Source: a virus. From it: a stretch of DNA of 25,130 nucleotides. The stretch covers positions 1-25,130 of IMG/VR virus record IMGVR_UViG_3300019886_000022, one strand, 5' to 3'. The position numbers were made by a program, and so were the translations under genes. Positions 1 through 7,489 of the stretch are shown piece by piece. How positions within the stretch are numbered: position 1 is the first letter of the stretch; each line of letters opens with the position of its first letter. The notes below the pieces were generated by a model that saw only the letters and a program-made list of their open reading frames with translations, had not been told where the DNA came from and did not search any database.

Positions 1-432
1 CGTAGTCAGCCCGATCGCTCGAAGCTTGCCGTTCGTTTCGAGCCGCGTGCTGAATTGGTGAGCAGCCTGATTGCCCATCAAGAACGGAGTCGTTTCCGTC
101 GGCGATGCTGCGGTTTCGAAGATGCAAATCGTCAGTGCCATCTGAGAGTGCGTCGAAGGATCGGGGAATCCAGAGTCGTTCGACAAGAACGCATCGCCGC
201 GCGAGCGTTGACCCTTCCGCGTCCAGCCCGTGACCGTCTGGTGGTTGTCGTGCCGCGACCCTTCGTCGGTCAGCGAAACGCCACCGAGCGCGTCGACGTA
301 CGGAGCGCTCGTGTCCTGCATGAGCCAGAGCCTGGTCGGCACAGGAATTCCTGTGCCCGCGAGCAGCTCGGTCCACTCGGTCGCGTTCTGCGGGACGTAC
401 CAGCCCGACGTTGCATCCTGCGTGACGGCCAC
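1..432 (-). CDS. Tail-tip or fibre-like protein, 3' end outside the window
   Basis: This gene lies just after baseplate J, where contractile phages usually keep tail-fibre or host-contact genes. The frame is open from the window edge, so the C-terminus is missing and at least 144 residues are visible. The only standard start downstream of the J stop is a GTG at 432, beginning VAVTQDATSGWYVP. It has no clear Shine-Dalgarno sequence, so the start is uncertain. The protein is rich in Trp, Thr, Gly and Asp, with stretches such as TRLWLMQDTSAPYVDALGG and ALTICIFETAAS. This resembles beta-sandwich (LamG or concanavalin-like) phage surface proteins, but that is only an impression. The same frame is also open all the way back to the TAG stop of baseplate J at 523-525, which leaves read-through fusion possible. 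Coding character is good; function is inferred from position. Confidence 0.6.
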   Translation of the reverse strand, partial: MAVTQDATSGWYVPQNATEWTELLAGTGIPVPTRLWLMQDTSAPYVDALGGVSLTDEGSRHDNHQTVTGWTRKGQRSRGDAFLSNDSGFPDPSTHSQMALTICIFETAASPTETTPFLMGNQAAHQFSTRLETNGKLRAIGLTT

Positions 433-503
433 GATCGCGAAAGTAACGCGAAGCGACTCAGATGTCCCGCCCCGTTGCGAGCTGTCGCCTAGGACCTTGG
501 AAC

Positions 504-520
504 AGCTCGCTCGCCGAGCT
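504..520 (-). other. Short hairpin just after the baseplate J stop
   Basis: Six-base arms AGCTCG (504-509) and CGAGCT (515-520) are separated by a five-base loop and begin two bases after the TAG stop of baseplate J. There is no following T tract, so a classical terminator is unlikely. It may simply separate the two genes or affect termination at the TAG. Confidence 0.3.
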
Positions 521-522
521 CG

Positions 523-1920
523 CTACGGGTCTGCGAAGGTGATCGTCACCGTGATCCGCGTCGTCGAATAGGTCGCTAGCTGGCGCTTCGAGACCTGGAT
601 CGTCGTCTCGACCGACGGGATGGGCGCTATCCCGATGAAGCAGTGGAGCACATCGTTGACGGGCGAGACGCCGGTCTCGTCGATCATGATGAACGCTTGC
701 GCGCCGATCTTCCTGGAGACCGCGTTCGCACCGGATGGCTGCGCAGCGCCGAAGGTCGCGATCGCATCCTTGATCTGGTCAGCGAGGTCGGCCGGAGCTC
801 GCAGCGGATCGGCTTCGACCGCGATGTCGATGTAGATTTGAAGGATCTCGGGCCGGCTGTAGTAGATCGTCTGCACCGTGCCCTGCGAATCGGTCACGAG
901 GCCGAAGGTCGCATCGCCGGAGTAGCTGCGGATTCCCAGCGGCGCGTTCGCCCAGATCGTGTCCACGATTTGCTGTTCATCGCCACCCTGCACGAGCGCC
1001 TCGTAGCGATACGGCGGCAGGCCATCGGCATCAGTGACCGAGGTGTAGTTCGTGAAGACGGTCACTGCGGTAACGCCGTCGACCGAGAGGTCGGCGAGCG
1101 CCTGACGGAGCGCATCCGGCGTGCCCGTTCCGGCTCGAGAGAGGTCAGTCTCGCGCGCGAGCCGGAGCGATTCATCGCTCTGCACGGCCGCGCCGACCGA
1201 AGAGTCCCCGAGGTTGATCGCGGAGACCAAGCCGCCGACCGGGGACTCGATGTTGGTCACGTCGCCGGCCGCGGCGAAGATCGCGCCGGTCACATCGGCG
1301 ACGTAGACCGCATCGACCGCGCCCGTTGCCGAGCCGAGGTATCGCCAGTGCGCAGTTCCGTCGGTGATGTCGCTGTCGCTCGTCGATGGACCCGAGCCCG
1401 AGCCTGCGCTCGAGCCGGAGGTGATGCACTGGTAGGCGTTGCCATTCGCGGTCACGCGATCGCCGAGCACCGTATCGGTCCCTTGCGAGTAGGCCGTCGA
1501 TTCGGTCCAGTCGTCGAGCAGGAGGATCGCGGTGTCTACGACGAGGAGGAACTTCTGTCCTGTCGAGACCGCAGAGATCACGTGACCGGTCGTCACGAGC
1601 GTTCCCGGATCGCCGACGAGCGTCTCGGCGAGCGCGCTTGAGGTCGCCCCTTTCGCGAACGTCCCGGTAAGCAGCGCGAGCGCGCGCAGCATCGCACCGC
1701 TCGCCTTGTCCGGGTCGAGCATGTTGAAGCATTGCTCGAGTAGCTCCCACAGTCGGCCGAGTCGCTCGGCGACGACGCCGATGATGTGGCCAAGCAGCGT
1801 CTTGTCGCCGAGCGGCAGCGACGCGAAGAAGGTCTGTCGAAAGTCGAGCTCGACCGAGCTGCGGATGATGTCCGTGGTCTCGGGAATGAAGCCGTCTGGA
1901 GTTACGCCGAAGGTGGTCAT
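523..1920 (-). CDS. Baseplate J-like wedge protein with inserted surface module
   Basis: This is a baseplate wedge protein of the Mu gp47 / P2 gpJ class, 465 residues, which bridges the central hub and the fibres in contractile tails. The chosen start (MTTFGVTPDG) overlaps the stop of the upstream gp25-like gene as ATGA. The N-terminus (FIPETTDIIRSSVELDF...) and the region around 225-335 (SPVGG, SDESLRLARE, ALADLSVDGVTAVTV) are typical of the family. Residues about 137-199 look inserted: DWTESTAYSQG..LGDRVTANGNAYQC, a Ser/Gly linker, then ITDGTAHWRYLG. This is the pattern of a small module, reminiscent of carbohydrate-binding modules, that recurs in phage surface proteins. A longer in-frame start 28 codons upstream was rejected because it would run deep into the neighbouring gene. 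Confidence 0.9.
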   Translation of the reverse strand: MTTFGVTPDGFIPETTDIIRSSVELDFRQTFFASLPLGDKTLLGHIIGVVAERLGRLWELLEQCFNMLDPDKASGAMLRALALLTGTFAKGATSSALAETLVGDPGTLVTTGHVISAVSTGQKFLLVVDTAILLLDDWTESTAYSQGTDTVLGDRVTANGNAYQCITSGSSAGSGSGPSTSDSDITDGTAHWRYLGSATGAVDAVYVADVTGAIFAAAGDVTNIESPVGGLVSAINLGDSSVGAAVQSDESLRLARETDLSRAGTGTPDALRQALADLSVDGVTAVTVFTNYTSVTDADGLPPYRYEALVQGGDEQQIVDTIWANAPLGIRSYSGDATFGLVTDSQGTVQTIYYSRPEILQIYIDIAVEADPLRAPADLADQIKDAIATFGAAQPSGANAVSRKIGAQAFIMIDETGVSPVNDVLHCFIGIAPIPSVETTIQVSKRQLATYSTTRITVTITFADP

Positions 1921-2333
1921 TCTGTCACTCCAGGGCCAGCGGATTTCTGTGCGAGGGCCAGCGTATCCTGGGGCGTGTCGCCGAACAACGTTCGCGCCTG
2001 CCACGTCACGGTGAGCGTGCGCGTGCTGTCGAGAGCGAGCGTCAGCGAGATGACTTCGACGATGCCTGGCACGTCGAGGATCGCTGCGATGAACTCAGCT
2101 CTAGCAGTCGGCTCGTCGTAGTTCTCGAACATGATCTCTTCGTAGTAGGGGATGCCGATGTCGAGGTTCAGGAACCACTCCTCGGCAAACATCCCCATGC
2201 GGATCCGCGCGCCTTGCACGACCGCCTGCAATCCCGACACGAAGTGGAGACCTTGCTCGTCGAGTACGATGTCGCCATCGTCATCCATCAAGATGTCCTG
2301 CGGATCATTCTCGAGTGGCAGCGGCAGCGACAT
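1917..2333 (-). CDS. Baseplate wedge protein, gp25/DUF2634-like
   Basis: This small wedge protein of 138 residues belongs to the gp25/lysozyme-like wedge class that starts sheath polymerisation from the baseplate. Recognisable parts are the acidic N-terminus (LENDPQDILMDDDGDIVLDE), the central VVQGARIRMGMFAEEWFLNLDIGIPYYE segment, which is the hallmark of this family, and the IPGI/VISLTLALDSTRTLTVTW beta-rich end. The ATG at 2333 overlaps the stop of the upstream spike gene by one base (TGATG). A GTG one codon earlier is possible. Its 3' end overlaps the J gene start by four bases. This coupled pair, gp25 then J, is the standard order in contractile tails. Confidence 0.85.
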   Translation of the reverse strand: MSLPLPLENDPQDILMDDDGDIVLDEQGLHFVSGLQAVVQGARIRMGMFAEEWFLNLDIGIPYYEEIMFENYDEPTARAEFIAAILDVPGIVEVISLTLALDSTRTLTVTWQARTLFGDTPQDTLALAQKSAGPGVTE

Positions 2334-3010
2334 CACTTCACCTCGGTGGTTGCAGTCTTGTAGGCGTTGCGAAGGGTCGTGAATTGGAAGGCCTCGATAG
2401 CGGTCAAGATGTCCCCGGCCGCGGCCGTGCCTCCAGTGATCGTCCCGACCGCTGTCTTGATCGCCGTCAGAAGATCATCGAGAGCGTCGAGGAAATTGTC
2501 TGCCATCAAGGTCTTCTGCGTGCCGCTCGATCCGCCGATCTTGATCAGAATGCCGTCGTCCGCGTGGTGCACGATCGCATCGTCTGGCGCGTCGGTCGGC
2601 GGAGCGTTCTCGCTGTGCGGCGCGAGCACCGCGATCGCATCGTTCAGATCGTGGCGGCGCGGGTCCTTGTCGTCGACCATCCCGCCGCGGAGCTGGAACG
2701 TGGAGATGCTCGCCTCGCAGAAGTGCACGAGCACGAGGTCGCCGGCCTTGACCGGGAACGTGATCCGGTTCTTGCCAGGGCCCGAGTGCATGACGAGCAC
2801 ATCCTGAAGCTCGGGCACCGGCTCGGCGAGCTCGGTCTCGTCCTCCTGGAGATGTCGTGTCTGCAGGAGGAGCTGCACCGTCGCGGTCTGCTTCACCTTG
2901 TCGTAGCTCGTGATCTTCCCGGGCTGACAGGTGTGGAGCTCGGCCACGAGCGCCGCACGCGCTGTCGCGAAGACGTGCTCGAGTTCTGGATCTTCTGGGA
3001 GGTCACTCAT
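2333..3010 (-). CDS. Gp138-type baseplate spike / assembly protein
   Basis: This 225-residue protein resembles the Gp138 N-terminal domain family, the short membrane-piercing spike of phages such as phi92, in the position of gpV/gp45 spikes. Evidence is the OB-fold-like segment LHTCQPGKITSYDKVKQTATVQLLL at about 25-49, then VKAGDLVLVHFCEASISTFQLRGG at about 87-110 and the downstream RRHDLNDAIAVL, all in the family's usual order. The C-terminal part (MADNFLDALDDLLTAIKTAVGTITGG...) is the helical tail seen in related assembly proteins. The start follows the hub gene stop immediately and the end overlaps the gp25-like gene. No long beta-helix needle is visible, so tip architecture is uncertain. 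Confidence 0.8.
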   Translation of the reverse strand: MSDLPEDPELEHVFATARAALVAELHTCQPGKITSYDKVKQTATVQLLLQTRHLQEDETELAEPVPELQDVLVMHSGPGKNRITFPVKAGDLVLVHFCEASISTFQLRGGMVDDKDPRRHDLNDAIAVLAPHSENAPPTDAPDDAIVHHADDGILIKIGGSSGTQKTLMADNFLDALDDLLTAIKTAVGTITGGTAAAGDILTAIEAFQFTTLRNAYKTATTEVK

Positions 3011-3895
3011 CTAGGTGCACTTGATGTTGGTCTTCCAGTCGTCGCCGAACGTATCGCCCTGAGCCTGGAGTTCCTTGATCCGGAAGACGCCGTCGAAGCT
3101 TCGGCTCTTCAGCTTGATCTGTTCGCCCGGCAGCATCTCAGGCCAGAGCATCAGCTCGCACGTGATTTCCGACTTCTTCTTTGGGCTCGTCGGGATCGAG
3201 CGCTTCGGCGAGCCCACGAGGCCGCTCGTCACGTCGACCACGTAGGCCTCGCCGGGTTTCACGCCGCCCTCGGGCAGGATCTGGAGCTTGCCGTTCTGCA
3301 ACGACCAGTTCAGCCCGATCGGATCGAGGACCTTGGATAGCACCTCGCGTGTCGGACCGTGGAGCGTGAGGCCGACGGCAAGCTGTTGCTTGACCTGCGG
3401 CAGCGCGAGCACATCGTTCGGGATCGAGATGCCGAGCGAGCGAGCGCATTCGCTGAGCACGAGGTCGAGGCGCACGGGCGACTTGTAGCTCGCGCGCATC
3501 CGGCCGTACTGGTAGGCGCGGCCGCCGTCGGCGACCTGGATCACCGTCTCCCAGTTCGCGCCCTTGAGCTCGCTGTAGGCGTTCATCACGTCGCCCGAGA
3601 AGAGGACCCGCGGGCCGGTGTCGCGATAGCCAGCCGCAAGCACGAGGCCCAGCGGCTTGCGATCGAGCAGCGCCTTCGTGTTGTCGTTGAGGTTATCGAG
3701 CGTGATCTTGCAGGTGTTCGGCTCTTTGCCGAGCGACCGCTTCACGTCGAATGCCATGCGTGGGCCTTCGCCGTTCACGTTGGAGAACTCGATCGCGTTG
3801 CCGGTGTTCTGGAAGAACTGCGGGTTGCTTCCGATGAATCCGGTCGCCCTCGAGACCACCGTGATGCGATAGACCCAATCGAAGAGGCGAGCCAT
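3011..3895 (-). CDS. Baseplate hub protein
   Basis: This 294-residue protein sits between the plug gene and the spike gene, which is the position of the gp27/gp44/gpD-like hub that forms the ring holding the spike. The ATG at 3895 overlaps the previous stop as TGATG. The N-terminal half contains beta-rich segments (IEFSNVNGEGPRMAFDVKRSL, CKITLDNLNDNTKALL) and VLFSGDVMNAYSELKGANWETVIQVADGG, the kind of sequence seen in hub tube-like domains. The C-terminal half (YVVDVTSGLVGSPKRS...ITCELMLWPEMLPGEQIKLKS...GVFRIKELQAQGDTFGDDW) resembles the hub's second tube-like domain. I recognise the class from motif layout and gene order rather than a diagnostic residue. A much longer frame upstream was rejected since it overlaps the plug gene entirely. 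Confidence 0.8.
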   Translation of the reverse strand: MARLFDWVYRITVVSRATGFIGSNPQFFQNTGNAIEFSNVNGEGPRMAFDVKRSLGKEPNTCKITLDNLNDNTKALLDRKPLGLVLAAGYRDTGPRVLFSGDVMNAYSELKGANWETVIQVADGGRAYQYGRMRASYKSPVRLDLVLSECARSLGISIPNDVLALPQVKQQLAVGLTLHGPTREVLSKVLDPIGLNWSLQNGKLQILPEGGVKPGEAYVVDVTSGLVGSPKRSIPTSPKKKSEITCELMLWPEMLPGEQIKLKSRSFDGVFRIKELQAQGDTFGDDWKTNIKCT

Positions 3896-4275
3896 CACGG
3901 CACCTGGTTGGCTCGATAGATCAGCTCGAGCACCGGGATGTACTGCACGATGCAGCGCGTGCCGACGCCGTCGAAGTCGAACTCCTGTTGGTTGCCGCTG
4001 AGGTCCACGGCGACGAAGACGCCCTCGCGGAAGAGGATGTGATCGTGGCGACGGCCGATGAACGCGCCGAGCACGACCTTGTTGTTCAGTCCGACGACGT
4101 TTTGTTGATCGTCGTAGATGTCGAAGTACCAGGCTTTCTCCGCACCGTTCCAGCGCACGTAGAACAGGTATCCACGAGCGTTGATGTCGCACGTGAAATC
4201 GTAGATTCCGACCGACGGAACGAACGGGATGACGATCGATCCATCGGTGACGTTAAGATCATCCGTCGACGGCAT
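3895..4275 (-). CDS. Baseplate plug protein, Pam3 gp18-like
   Basis: This 126-residue protein matches the small beta-barrel plug family of compact contractile baseplates (cyanophage Pam3 plug, DUF6983-type). Typical features are the IPFVPSVGIYDFTCDI opening, GYLFYVRWNGAEKAWYFDIYDDQQNVV and LGAFIGRR, where a Trp-rich strand pair precedes a G-x-x-L/I-type turn. The end (VQYIPVLELIYR) is also usual. It lies between the Dit-like adaptor and the hub, as in Pam3. Its ATG is three bases after the adaptor stop and its stop overlaps the hub start, so the three are one translational unit. Function is taken from family and order. Confidence 0.72.
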   Translation of the reverse strand: MPSTDDLNVTDGSIVIPFVPSVGIYDFTCDINARGYLFYVRWNGAEKAWYFDIYDDQQNVVGLNNKVVLGAFIGRRHDHILFREGVFVAVDLSGNQQEFDFDGVGTRCIVQYIPVLELIYRANQVP

Positions 4276-4278
4276 CGG

Positions 4279-5160
4279 CTAATGCTCCCCGTTCTTCGCG
4301 AGCGTCACATAGCTCCACTTGTCCTCACCCGGCGGCACGTGCGTCATCGGCTTGTCGTCGGTGTCGCGATTCCACGATTTTTCGTTGTAGTCGTAGTGGA
4401 CCGGCGTGCCGTTGATCCGCGGCTTCAAGTCCGTCGAGGAGTGGGCGAACTGTCCGCCGGCAGCTCCGGCGCCGATCGCGGTGTACGTGTATCGCTCGGA
4501 GCCGAGCACCGTCGGCGTCAAGTAGCCATCCGGCTTCGCGCCGGTTCCCTTCACGTCGTAGCAGTCGAGGTTCACATCCTTGCGCGTGAAGATCGGCGCG
4601 CCGAAGGTCTGCGTATAGATCACGCGCTGAGATGGCGGCTGGCTCCAGACGTAGATCGGCTCGGCCAACGCGCCGACGAACGGCGTCGCAGGCAGCGCGC
4701 CCTTGCTCGTCTTCGGTCCCGTGTTTGGCACGGCGACTCGAACCGTCGTTCGCAGGTTCGTCACGAAGACGACCTGTTTGAACGAGCCTGTGAAGTGCGT
4801 GCATCGCCCCGTGTCTTTGTCGACTGGCGCGTTCAGCTTGACCAACGCCATGTTGATCAGCTTGCCGTAGCGCGGCGAGATGATCGTGACGAAGCGCTTG
4901 TCCGTGTGGATCGCGAGTAGCCGGCGATACCCTTCCGCGCTCGGCAGAGCTGTGCCGGAGTTCACGCGATCCGGTTCCTGCGCGACGATGCCGCGAGGCG
5001 TATCGCTGATGATGCCCTCGCACTCGTAGCCCATCGTCTTCACGAGCATGTTGTCAGACGCGTTCGATCCGGTCTCGATCGGATGCTCGGTGAGCTCGGC
5101 CTCGTGCTGCGGCTCTTCCTTCAGCGTGCAGTCGATCAGATAGCCGTCGATGCGAATCAT
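4279..5160 (-). CDS. Dit-like baseplate/tail adaptor protein
   Basis: This protein of 293 residues has the Dit-like N-terminus found in Pam3-type baseplates: IDCTLKEEPQHEAELTEHPIETGSNASDNMLVKTMGYECEGIISDTP (about 9-55), in which the ELTEHPVE-G-xxSDH-type motif and the G-x-VSDTP turn are the family signature. Residues 78-150 (EGYRRLLAIHTDKRFVTIISPRYGKLINMALVKLNAP...FTGSFKQVVFVTN) form the usual second half of the Dit domain. The C-terminal 130 residues are extra, beta-rich and of unknown role. The ATG overlaps the tape measure stop (ATGA). It probably joins the end of the tail tube and tape measure to the hub. Confidence 0.78.
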   Translation of the reverse strand: MIRIDGYLIDCTLKEEPQHEAELTEHPIETGSNASDNMLVKTMGYECEGIISDTPRGIVAQEPDRVNSGTALPSAEGYRRLLAIHTDKRFVTIISPRYGKLINMALVKLNAPVDKDTGRCTHFTGSFKQVVFVTNLRTTVRVAVPNTGPKTSKGALPATPFVGALAEPIYVWSQPPSQRVIYTQTFGAPIFTRKDVNLDCYDVKGTGAKPDGYLTPTVLGSERYTYTAIGAGAAGGQFAHSSTDLKPRINGTPVHYDYNEKSWNRDTDDKPMTHVPPGEDKWSYVTLAKNGEH

Positions 5161-6659
5161 CGGACGCCACCCTTTAGCGCCTCGTTGGCGGCCCGCATCT
5201 TCTCGGCCCAGGCCTTATCGATCTCGCCTCGAGCAGCCTTGCCGATCGCAACCTCGTCCATCTGCGCCGACGGATTGATCGTGAGATTCGGCGCGTAGGT
5301 CACCTGCACCGGAGCGCTGTTCTGCGTCGATGCGGATGGCGTGGTGTAGTTGCCGAAGACGCCGCCGAACGTTGAGAAGCTCTTCGCTTGATCCGCGCCG
5401 GCCTTGTTGTACGCCTTCACTTCTTCGGGCGTGGTCTTGTGCGTGAAGTAGTCGTAGAGCGCGATGAGCTGCTTCACGACGGGCAGCCCCTTGATCCACT
5501 CGAAGGCTGCCTTCGCCGCGGACTTGATCGCGTCCCAAGCCTTGCCGAAGGCGTGCTCGATCTTCTCCGGGATGGAGACGACCCATTCGCCGAGCTCTTC
5601 GAACTGGTTCTTGATCTCGGTGAGGAACTCGGACCACGTCGAGGTCGCCCCGTTGAAGTAGTCGAAGAGCTTCTTCAGCCCCAACGTGACCAAGGCGATC
5701 ACGGCGACGATCAGGATGAACGGCCAGAACGCGATCGCCCACTGGATCGCCGCCTGGATCGCGAACGCCGCGATCGCTACGCCGAGGCCGATCAGGATCG
5801 AGTAGAAGACATCGGTGTGCTCGCGGAGGAACTGGACGGCCTTGAAGATGCCGCTTCCCACGGAGGAGATTCCATCCACGAGAGTCTCGAGACCGTCAGC
5901 AACGCCGTGTGCGATCGATGCGATCAGATCCTTGTTCGCCCTCGTCCACGCGACCATCCCGTTGACGATCGAGGAGAGCGCGGGCAGAAGCGCGGAGACG
6001 ATCTGCGTCTTGAAGCCCTGCCACGCCGCGCCGAGACGCGATTGCTGGTCGTTGAACTCTTCGAACTTCTTCGCGGTCTCTCCGCTGACGACGATGCCGA
6101 GCTCCTCGGCTTCGTTGCGGAGCTCGACGATTCCCTTCTGCCCGGAGTTGAGGAGCGGGATCAGGCGCGCGCCTGACTTGCCGAAGAGGTCCATCGCGAG
6201 CGCGGTCTTCGTCGCGCCGTCGGGCATCTTCGAGAACTTGTCAGCGATCAGCTCAAGGTTCTGATCGAGCGACTCGCCCTTGAGGTCCTTCGCGCCGATG
6301 CCGAGCTTGACGAAGGCATCGTAGGCCGGGCCCGCGCCTTTCTTGACCTCTTGCATGTTGCGCGCGAGGTGCTCGAGGCTGATCTCGAGGTCCTCTTGCG
6401 GGATGTTCGAGAGCTTCGCGGCATAACCGAGTTCTTGGACCGCTTCGGTCGTGACGCCGATCGATTGTGCGGCCTTCACCGCATGATCGGCGACCTCGGA
6501 GACGCCCTTGACCATCTCGACGAGACCCTTCGCGGCCTCGTAGAAGCCGAGCGTCTCGAGGCCGAGCTTGATCCCTTCGAGGAGCTTGTCGCCCTTCTCG
6601 AACGACGCCTCATCTGGCGCGAGCCCAAGCCGGGCGATGAAGTCCGCGACGATGCTCAC
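5157..6659 (-). CDS. Tail tape measure protein
   Basis: This 500-residue protein sets tail length and occupies the tube lumen. The GTG start overlaps the stop of the frameshifted chaperone extension (GTGA). Residues 1-230 are helical and contain the classical tape measure region: QSIGVTTEAVQELGYAAKL, LARNMQEVKKGAGPAYDAFVKLGI, DKFSKMPDGATKTALAMDLFGKSGARLIPLLNSG, then ELGIVVSGETAKKFEEFND. A hydrophobic segment at about 285-326 (VFYSILIGLGVAIAAFAIQAA..FWPFILIVAVIALVTLGL) would make one or two membrane spans, expected for a protein that reaches the inner membrane during DNA entry. For a tape measure, 500 residues is short, which predicts a short tail. No lysozyme or peptidase domain is visible. 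Confidence 0.93.
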   Translation of the reverse strand: MSIVADFIARLGLAPDEASFEKGDKLLEGIKLGLETLGFYEAAKGLVEMVKGVSEVADHAVKAAQSIGVTTEAVQELGYAAKLSNIPQEDLEISLEHLARNMQEVKKGAGPAYDAFVKLGIGAKDLKGESLDQNLELIADKFSKMPDGATKTALAMDLFGKSGARLIPLLNSGQKGIVELRNEAEELGIVVSGETAKKFEEFNDQQSRLGAAWQGFKTQIVSALLPALSSIVNGMVAWTRANKDLIASIAHGVADGLETLVDGISSVGSGIFKAVQFLREHTDVFYSILIGLGVAIAAFAIQAAIQWAIAFWPFILIVAVIALVTLGLKKLFDYFNGATSTWSEFLTEIKNQFEELGEWVVSIPEKIEHAFGKAWDAIKSAAKAAFEWIKGLPVVKQLIALYDYFTHKTTPEEVKAYNKAGADQAKSFSTFGGVFGNYTTPSASTQNSAPVQVTYAPNLTINPSAQMDEVAIGKAARGEIDKAWAEKMRAANEALKGGVR

Positions 6660-7359
6660 GGGACGACCACCACGTCTTCGTCATCCAGCGGCTCGCTGTG
6701 ATCGAGAGCCTCGAGGAGCAGCACCTGTAGATCAACGTCGTCGATGCTCATCTCTTGGATCTCCGGCCACGTGGCCCATTGTGCCATCAACAATCGGTAG
6801 CCACGAGCGTAGCGATCGTGCTCGGGCTGGAGGTGCGTCAGGCGGCGGCGGTCTTTCCTTTGTTCTTGCCGGAAAATCCGGCGAGGTCGCTCCCGGGAAA
6901 AAAACGTCCGTAGGTCACCCGCCCCGCGTGAAAGACGATCGGTAGATAGGTCGACGGATAGGCGTCGAAGAGCTTCGCTCGATCGTTCGTCTTGCCGAGA
7001 TCGAGGTTCTCCTTCTCGCCGTTGTCGCCGACCGGCGCGATCGCGGTGGTGGAGAACATCATCCGCGGCGCGAGCCGTTTCAATACGCCGTTGCCGAGCT
7101 GATCGGTGGCGAGCTGGATCGTCGGCAAGAGCGGGACGAGGAGGCCGGCCAGATCATCCGTGTTCATCTTCTCGGAGACGAGCTTCGCCAGCCCCTCGGC
7201 GCCGATGCTCGTGAAGAGCGCGTTCCCGATGCGCATCACGATCTGATAGACCTCGGCGAGGTCGTCTTCTGCCCTCTCGTAGGGCAGCGGTTTGGAGGCG
7301 ACGATCACCTCGCCATCGGCGAGCTTGAGCTCCACTGCGGTGCGTTGCGCTGGCGGCAT
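6656..7359 (-). CDS. Tail assembly chaperone, -1 frameshift fusion (G-T type)
   Basis: Reading 154 codons from 7359 through the two Phe codons at 6903-6898, then slipping -1, opens a second frame of 80 residues. It ends at TGA 6658-6656, right at the tape measure GTG. The extension begins SRERPRIRFQEQ and continues LTHLQPEHDRYARGY, LLMAQWATWPEIQEM and VDLQVLLLEALDHSEPLDDE. It has no stop codon over the whole overlap, and no gene of its own would otherwise fill 6656-6837. Predicted fusion length is 234 residues. In lambda-like and many contractile phages the T-like tail of this fusion contacts tube subunits and the fusion is made at low level. Confidence 0.72.
6838..7359 (-). CDS. Tail assembly chaperone, zero-frame product
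   Basis: This 173-residue protein lies between the tail tube and tape measure genes, the invariant place of the lambda gpG / T4-like tail assembly chaperone. It begins MPPAQRTAVELKLADGEVIVASKPLPYERAEDDLAEVYQI and ends GRFFPGSDLAGFSGKNKGKTAAA. The sequence is not diagnostic alone. Position and the frameshift arrangement are the evidence. The last 19 codons follow a run of seven T on the coding strand (6904-6898) where ribosomes can slip back one base. The product should bind the tape measure and recruit tube subunits. No good Shine-Dalgarno sequence precedes the ATG at 7359. Confidence 0.8.
   Translation of the reverse strand: MPPAQRTAVELKLADGEVIVASKPLPYERAEDDLAEVYQIVMRIGNALFTSIGAEGLAKLVSEKMNTDDLAGLLVPLLPTIQLATDQLGNGVLKRLAPRMMFSTTAIAPVGDNGEKENLDLGKTNDRAKLFDAYPSTYLPIVFHAGRVTYGRFFPGSDLAGFSGKNKGKTAAA
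6898..6904 (-). promoter_or_regulatory. Slippery heptamer T TTT TTT for -1 frameshifting
   Basis: On the coding (minus) strand the zero-frame codons read CGT TTT TTT CCC, giving a seven-T run that fits the X XXY YYZ rule for simultaneous tRNA slippage. The -1 frame leads directly into the open extension ending at 6656. A GC-rich CCCGGG follows at once, which may slow the ribosome. Confidence 0.7.
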
Positions 7360-7404
7360 GGCGCCGAAGGTAACACGGGGCCTTCATTTCCCGCGAGCTG
7401 GGAC

Positions 7405-7456
7405 GCGAGCCGGCGGCGCCACGCCGCTCCTGCGGTTCTTCCGGCCGCCGGCTCGC
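7405..7456 (-). terminator. Strong GC-rich stem-loop between tail tube and chaperone genes
   Basis: Perfect 13-base arms GCGAGCCGGCGGC (7405-7417) and its complement (7444-7456) enclose 26 bases, which themselves contain a small CCGC/GCGG hairpin (7424-7435). It lies after the highly expressed tail tube gene. There is no strong T run after it on the minus strand, so partial attenuation or 3'-end protection of the tube mRNA is likelier than full termination. Confidence 0.45.
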
Positions 7457-7489
7457 TCCGCGCTTACAGCTCGAGCTGTTGCGCGAGAG

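Noticed and set aside
3896-4192. N-terminal extension of the hub protein
   Set aside because: About 100 Arg-rich residues would overlap the plug gene in another frame; the ATG at 3895 has a coupled TGATG start.
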